DNA from: Pelotomaculum sp. UBA5255
GTDB lineage: Bacteria; Bacillota; Desulfotomaculia; Desulfotomaculales; Pelotomaculaceae
DNA length: 10,048 bases
Reading direction: 5' to 3'
NCBI GenBank assembly: GCA_002408725.1
Contig: DHTR01000047.1
Location: 368-10,415 of the forward strand
This document shows, in pieces, positions 6,993 to 10,048 of the stretch (positions are counted from its first letter, which is position 1; each line of letters begins with the position of its first letter). A program made the position numbers and the translations under genes. Below the pieces are notes generated by a model. The model saw only the letters and a list, made by a program, of their open reading frames with translations. It ran no database searches and was not told the origin of the DNA.

Positions 6993-8093
6993 TTAATCCC
7001 CAAAAGATATGCCGATCTGCCTCGACGTTCGAACCAGATCACTGTCTTTAGGAACCATTCGGAGCTCTCCTACGGCCTCCGCCAGGTCTACGGATTCGAT
7101 GTTCGGTGTACGCAGACAAACCATTTTACCAAAGTGGCCGGCCATAACCAGGTTCACAGCACCGGCGCCATAGCGGGTTGAGAGGACACGGTCAAAAGCG
7201 GTGGGTGACCCGCCTCTCTGCAGGTGACCAAGAACGGTAACCCGTGATTCTATACCCGTTCCATCTTCAATTTGATTGACCAGCACGTTTCCGATACCGC
7301 CTAGACGGACAGGATCGAAGCTGTCAGGAACCACCCTCTTAACCACCATCTCGCCGCCCACCTGTGTGGCTCCCTCCGCAGCTACAACGATGCTGAATTT
7401 TTTACCGGAATCTTGCCTCTCCAAAATTTTCTCAATCACCTTTTCAATGGAATAGGGGATTTCAGGAATCAAAATTACATCGGCACCGCCGGCCAGACCC
7501 GACTGCAGGGCAATCCACCCGGCATAACGACCCATGACCTCCAAAACCATGACCCGGTGGTGTGACTCGGCCGTTGTATGGAGCTTGTCAAGTGCATCGG
7601 TTGCCGTACTCAGGGCGGTATCAAAGCCAAAGGTCTGGTCTGTTGCCGACAGATCGTTGTCAATTGTCTTGGGAACGCCTACAACCGGAAGTCCTTTTTC
7701 TTCAAAAAGTTTCTTAGCAATAATAAGGCTGCCGTCACCACCGATGACGATCAGTGCGTCGATGTCGTGAATGCTGATATTTTCGATAGCGCGGTCCGAG
7801 ATGTCCCTGAATTCAACCTTCCCTTTTATCGTTATCGGGTAATGAAATGGGTTGTCCCGGTTTGTCGTGCCGAGAATGGTCCCTCCTCGTGGGAGTATTC
7901 CCGTCACGTCTTTTTCCGCCAACTCCCGAGCCCTATTTTGAATTAAGCCGCCGAACCCGTTTTCAAACCCAATAACAGAAAGACTGTATTCCCGGATAGC
8001 CGTTTTAACAATAGCGCGGATAACAGCATTTAAACCAGGACAATCGCCCCCACCGGTCAGCACACCAATCCGCCTGATTTTTTGAGTAGTCAA
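6993..8093 (-). CDS. pfkA: 6-phosphofructokinase (ATP- or PPi-dependent not settled)
   Basis: This 366-residue enzyme phosphorylates fructose 6-phosphate to fructose 1,6-bisphosphate in glycolysis. Family motifs are GVLTGGGDCPGLNAVIR (10-26), IGGDGS (117-122), PKTIDND (141-147, with D145 the catalytic base), EVMGRYAGW (185-193) and GHLQRGGSPTAFDR (289-302). The donor site is mixed. Gly121 matches the ATP-type Gly104 of E. coli PfkA, whereas Lys142 matches the Lys124 of PPi-dependent enzymes (Gly in E. coli). It is also longer than the classical 320-residue bacterial enzyme. Both traits fit the group III-like phosphofructokinases. The start is a TTG with AAGGAGG seven bases upstream. A weak -10-like TATAAA (8138-8143) lies upstream, just after the UPF0182 terminator. 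I see no clear terminator after it, so the small exported protein gene may be co-transcribed. Confidence 0.95.
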   Translation of the reverse strand: MTTQKIRRIGVLTGGGDCPGLNAVIRAIVKTAIREYSLSVIGFENGFGGLIQNRARELAEKDVTGILPRGGTILGTTNRDNPFHYPITIKGKVEFRDISDRAIENISIHDIDALIVIGGDGSLIIAKKLFEEKGLPVVGVPKTIDNDLSATDQTFGFDTALSTATDALDKLHTTAESHHRVMVLEVMGRYAGWIALQSGLAGGADVILIPEIPYSIEKVIEKILERQDSGKKFSIVVAAEGATQVGGEMVVKRVVPDSFDPVRLGGIGNVLVNQIEDGTGIESRVTVLGHLQRGGSPTAFDRVLSTRYGAGAVNLVMAGHFGKMVCLRTPNIESVDLAEAVGELRMVPKDSDLVRTSRQIGISFGD

Positions 8094-8100
8094 AATTCAA

Positions 8101-8107
8101 CCTCCTT
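8101..8107 (-). promoter_or_regulatory. Ribosome binding site of pfkA
   Basis: AAGGAGG on the minus strand lies seven bases before the TTG at 8091-8093. It fixes the TTG as the likely start and is the strongest ribosome binding site in the window. Confidence 0.8.
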
Positions 8108-8137
8108 TTTCTACAAAGACAGACTCATAACACTCCG

Positions 8138-8177
8138 TTTATAAAAGAAAGCTACCGGCTCCAGAACCGATAGCTTT
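8138..8177 (-). terminator. Intrinsic terminator downstream of the UPF0182 gene
   Basis: The stem pairs AAAGCTA-CGG with CCG-TAGCTTT across an eight-base loop, with one internal C-A mismatch (8148-8177). On the minus strand it is followed by TTTCTTTTAT. It begins 13 bases after the UPF0182 stop codon and precedes pfk. On the plus strand the stem is followed by only two further T residues, so the minus orientation is preferred. Confidence 0.75.
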
Positions 8178-8189
8178 TTGCATGCTTCT

Positions 8190-10048
8190 TTATTTTCCTG
8201 CCTGCTCGGCCAGTTCAGTCAGGGTTTGCTTGAGTTTTGCCAAAGTATCTCCGTATCCGGACCAGTCTCCCACTTTCAGTTTATTTTGAGCCTCATCATA
8301 AAGCTGGTTCGCTCTCTGCGCCAGTTCGGTAACACTGGCGGCAGCCTGCGGCAGTTCACCAGCCTCCGGCGTTGTGAAAGGCTTCTGCTCACCTTCCCCG
8401 GCGCCTGCCCCAAAGATCTTTTCCAGAGCCTGCTCAAGGGTAGGCTCCATCACCACCCTGTCCCCGTGAGTTACGATTACCCTGCGCAACTCGGGCATCC
8501 TGCTCTGCTCGGCCTGCAGATAAAGCGGCTCGACATATAGGAGGGCATCTTTAATTGGGATGGCCAGGAGATTGCCCCGGATCACATTTGACCCTCTCTG
8601 GTCCCACAGGGAAAGCTGCTGGGATATGGTCGTATCCTGATTAATTCGCGCCTCCACTTGCATGGGCCCGTATACAAGTTCCTGTTTGGGGAAAGCGTAG
8701 GATAACAGCTTGCCGTAATCCTCCCCATCCGACCTGGCAGCCATCCAGGCAATCATATTTTTCTTGTTCTGTGGTGTAAAGGGCATAATTAGTACAAACT
8801 CGGGCTTGTTTTGACCGGGCAGCTTAATGATAGTATAGTAAGGTTCCAGTGGCTTTTCCACGCTGCCATAAATTTCAGTGGGAAGGTTCCACTTATCTTC
8901 CTTGTTATAAAACACCTGTGGATCTTCCATATGGTAAACCGCAAACATGTTCGCTTGCGCCATGAAATAATCCACCGGATAGCGCAGATGCTGCTTTAGG
9001 TCTTCGGACATTTCCTCCAGGGGCTTGAACATACCCGGGAAGATTTTGCTGTATGTTGCAATCAGGGGGTCGTCCGGGTCGCTGATGTAATAATCGACCG
9101 AGCCTGTGTAAGCGTCAACCACAACCTTTACCGCATTCCGGATGTAATTATCGACGTTATTATAGGGCTCGGAGTAAGGAAATTTATCTGTTGTCGTATA
9201 GGCGTCCCAGATCCAGAAAAGCCTGCCCTCGCTGAGAACAATATAGGGATCCTGATCGTAACTGAGAAACGGGGCAATCTTTGGTACCCTTTCTTGGATA
9301 TTGCGGTAGTATAATACCCTGCTGTCGTTATCAATGTCAGGAGCCAGAAGCAGCTTGTAATCCCCCATGGCAAAGGCAAACAAAACCCGGCGCAGCAAAC
9401 TGAATATTTGCACACCGCCATCCCCTTCGTAGGTGGCGTAGACATTTTCGTCCCCCTTGGGATAATCAAACTCATTGGCACTGGTTTTTACGATAACGTA
9501 CTGGTCGGTCTTTTCGCCAAAGTATATTTCCGGTCGGTCGACCTTCAAGTCGGTACTGGTTATCGGGGGGATATCCTTCAAGAAAAAGTTGGGCAGTCCT
9601 TCGCCCGATAATTCATTGACTGGGCTCATTGCGATTCCGTAACCGTGGGTATAGCTGAGTTTTTGGTTCATCCAGGTTTTTGTCTGGGGCTGCAGTTGTT
9701 CCTGATTTAGCTCCCTGGCCGCCAGCATGACCTGGCGGTACCGGCCGTCCACAAGATAGCGGTCCACGTCAATATCATGAAACTGGTAATACAGGCGCAT
9801 TTCCTGGAGTTGGCTGTAGGTTTGCTGAAGAGGCTCCCAGTCCCAAAGCCGGATGTTGTTGATTGTATCCTGGTTAGCGCGAATATCTTCCGCGGTAAGC
9901 ACACGCCCGGCAGGAAAGCTTGTTTTTTCAATCGAGTCGAGTTTGTAAGCCATCCTGGTAAACTGAATATTCCGTTCCAGGTAAGGACTTTCCATAGCGA
10001 CCTCATTGGGCTGTACCGCAAATTTCTGAACCATGGTCGGGTAAATGC
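8190..10048 (-). CDS. UPF0182 (COG1615) family protein, C-terminal part
   Basis: The frame is open to the right edge, so the gene begins outside the window; an internal ATG at 10032-10034 is not the start. About 619 residues are visible, against roughly 900 for the family, whose missing N-terminal part normally carries several membrane helices. Recognisable family features are YPTMVQKFAVQPNE followed by E-PYLERNIQFTRMAY at the left of the visible part, a long soluble region rich in Tyr and Asp, DQRGSNVIRGNLLAIPI, and a helical C-terminus (ANQLYDEAQNKLKVGDWSGY). No hydrophobic helix appears in the visible part, consistent with a large domain outside the membrane. The molecular function of the family is not established. 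A terminator follows directly, so it is transcriptionally separate from pfk. Confidence 0.9.
   Translation of the reverse strand, partial: IYPTMVQKFAVQPNEVAMESPYLERNIQFTRMAYKLDSIEKTSFPAGRVLTAEDIRANQDTINNIRLWDWEPLQQTYSQLQEMRLYYQFHDIDVDRYLVDGRYRQVMLAARELNQEQLQPQTKTWMNQKLSYTHGYGIAMSPVNELSGEGLPNFFLKDIPPITSTDLKVDRPEIYFGEKTDQYVIVKTSANEFDYPKGDENVYATYEGDGGVQIFSLLRRVLFAFAMGDYKLLLAPDIDNDSRVLYYRNIQERVPKIAPFLSYDQDPYIVLSEGRLFWIWDAYTTTDKFPYSEPYNNVDNYIRNAVKVVVDAYTGSVDYYISDPDDPLIATYSKIFPGMFKPLEEMSEDLKQHLRYPVDYFMAQANMFAVYHMEDPQVFYNKEDKWNLPTEIYGSVEKPLEPYYTIIKLPGQNKPEFVLIMPFTPQNKKNMIAWMAARSDGEDYGKLLSYAFPKQELVYGPMQVEARINQDTTISQQLSLWDQRGSNVIRGNLLAIPIKDALLYVEPLYLQAEQSRMPELRRVIVTHGDRVVMEPTLEQALEKIFGAGAGEGEQKPFTTPEAGELPQAAASVTELAQRANQLYDEAQNKLKVGDWSGYGDTLAKLKQTLTELAEQAGK

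Overview
The window looks like chromosomal DNA from an anaerobic, low-to-moderate-GC Firmicute, most like the Peptococcaceae / Desulfotomaculum-Pelotomaculum / Moorella type. This is inferred from a trimeric [FeFe]-hydrogenase operon, strong AGGAGG-type ribosome binding sites, intrinsic terminators with long U-tracts, frequent GTG/TTG starts, a UPF0182 protein and an acyl-CoA ligase. No mobile element, CRISPR array, rRNA or tRNA is visible, and no non-coding gap exceeds 300 bases.

Layout. Positions 1-516 (+) hold the 3' end of an AMP-forming acyl-CoA ligase. Everything else is on the minus strand. Reading in the direction of transcription from the right edge: a UPF0182 membrane/extracytoplasmic protein (cut by the right edge, ends at 8190); a terminator hairpin near 8148-8177; a 6-phosphofructokinase (8093-6993); a small exported protein of unknown function (6919-6458); a GT4 glycosyltransferase resembling diacylglycerol glucosyltransferases (6315-5155); a cluster of three inverted repeats, the last a strong terminator (5065-5039); then hydC-hydB-hydA (4981-588). 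The hyd genes overlap one another and read towards the acyl-CoA ligase.

How the genes work together. HydC (NuoE-like), HydB (NuoF-like with extra FeS domains) and HydA (H-cluster subunit with an N-terminal FeS array) form a soluble NAD(P)H/ferredoxin-linked group A3 hydrogenase. The family includes electron-bifurcating and simple NADH-dependent members, and the sequence does not separate the two. In a fermentative or syntrophic anaerobe it would dispose of reducing equivalents from glycolysis (phosphofructokinase) or acyl-CoA oxidation (acyl-CoA ligase) as H2, or run in reverse. The glycosyltransferase and UPF0182 protein are more likely envelope functions, unrelated to the hydrogenase.

I found no convincing novel multi-gene system. 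The points most worth a second look are the mixed donor-site residues of the phosphofructokinase, the cysteine-free C-terminal tail of HydA, the dense terminator/promoter architecture upstream of hydC, the run of non-ATG starts, and the unrecognised exported protein between pfk and the glycosyltransferase.
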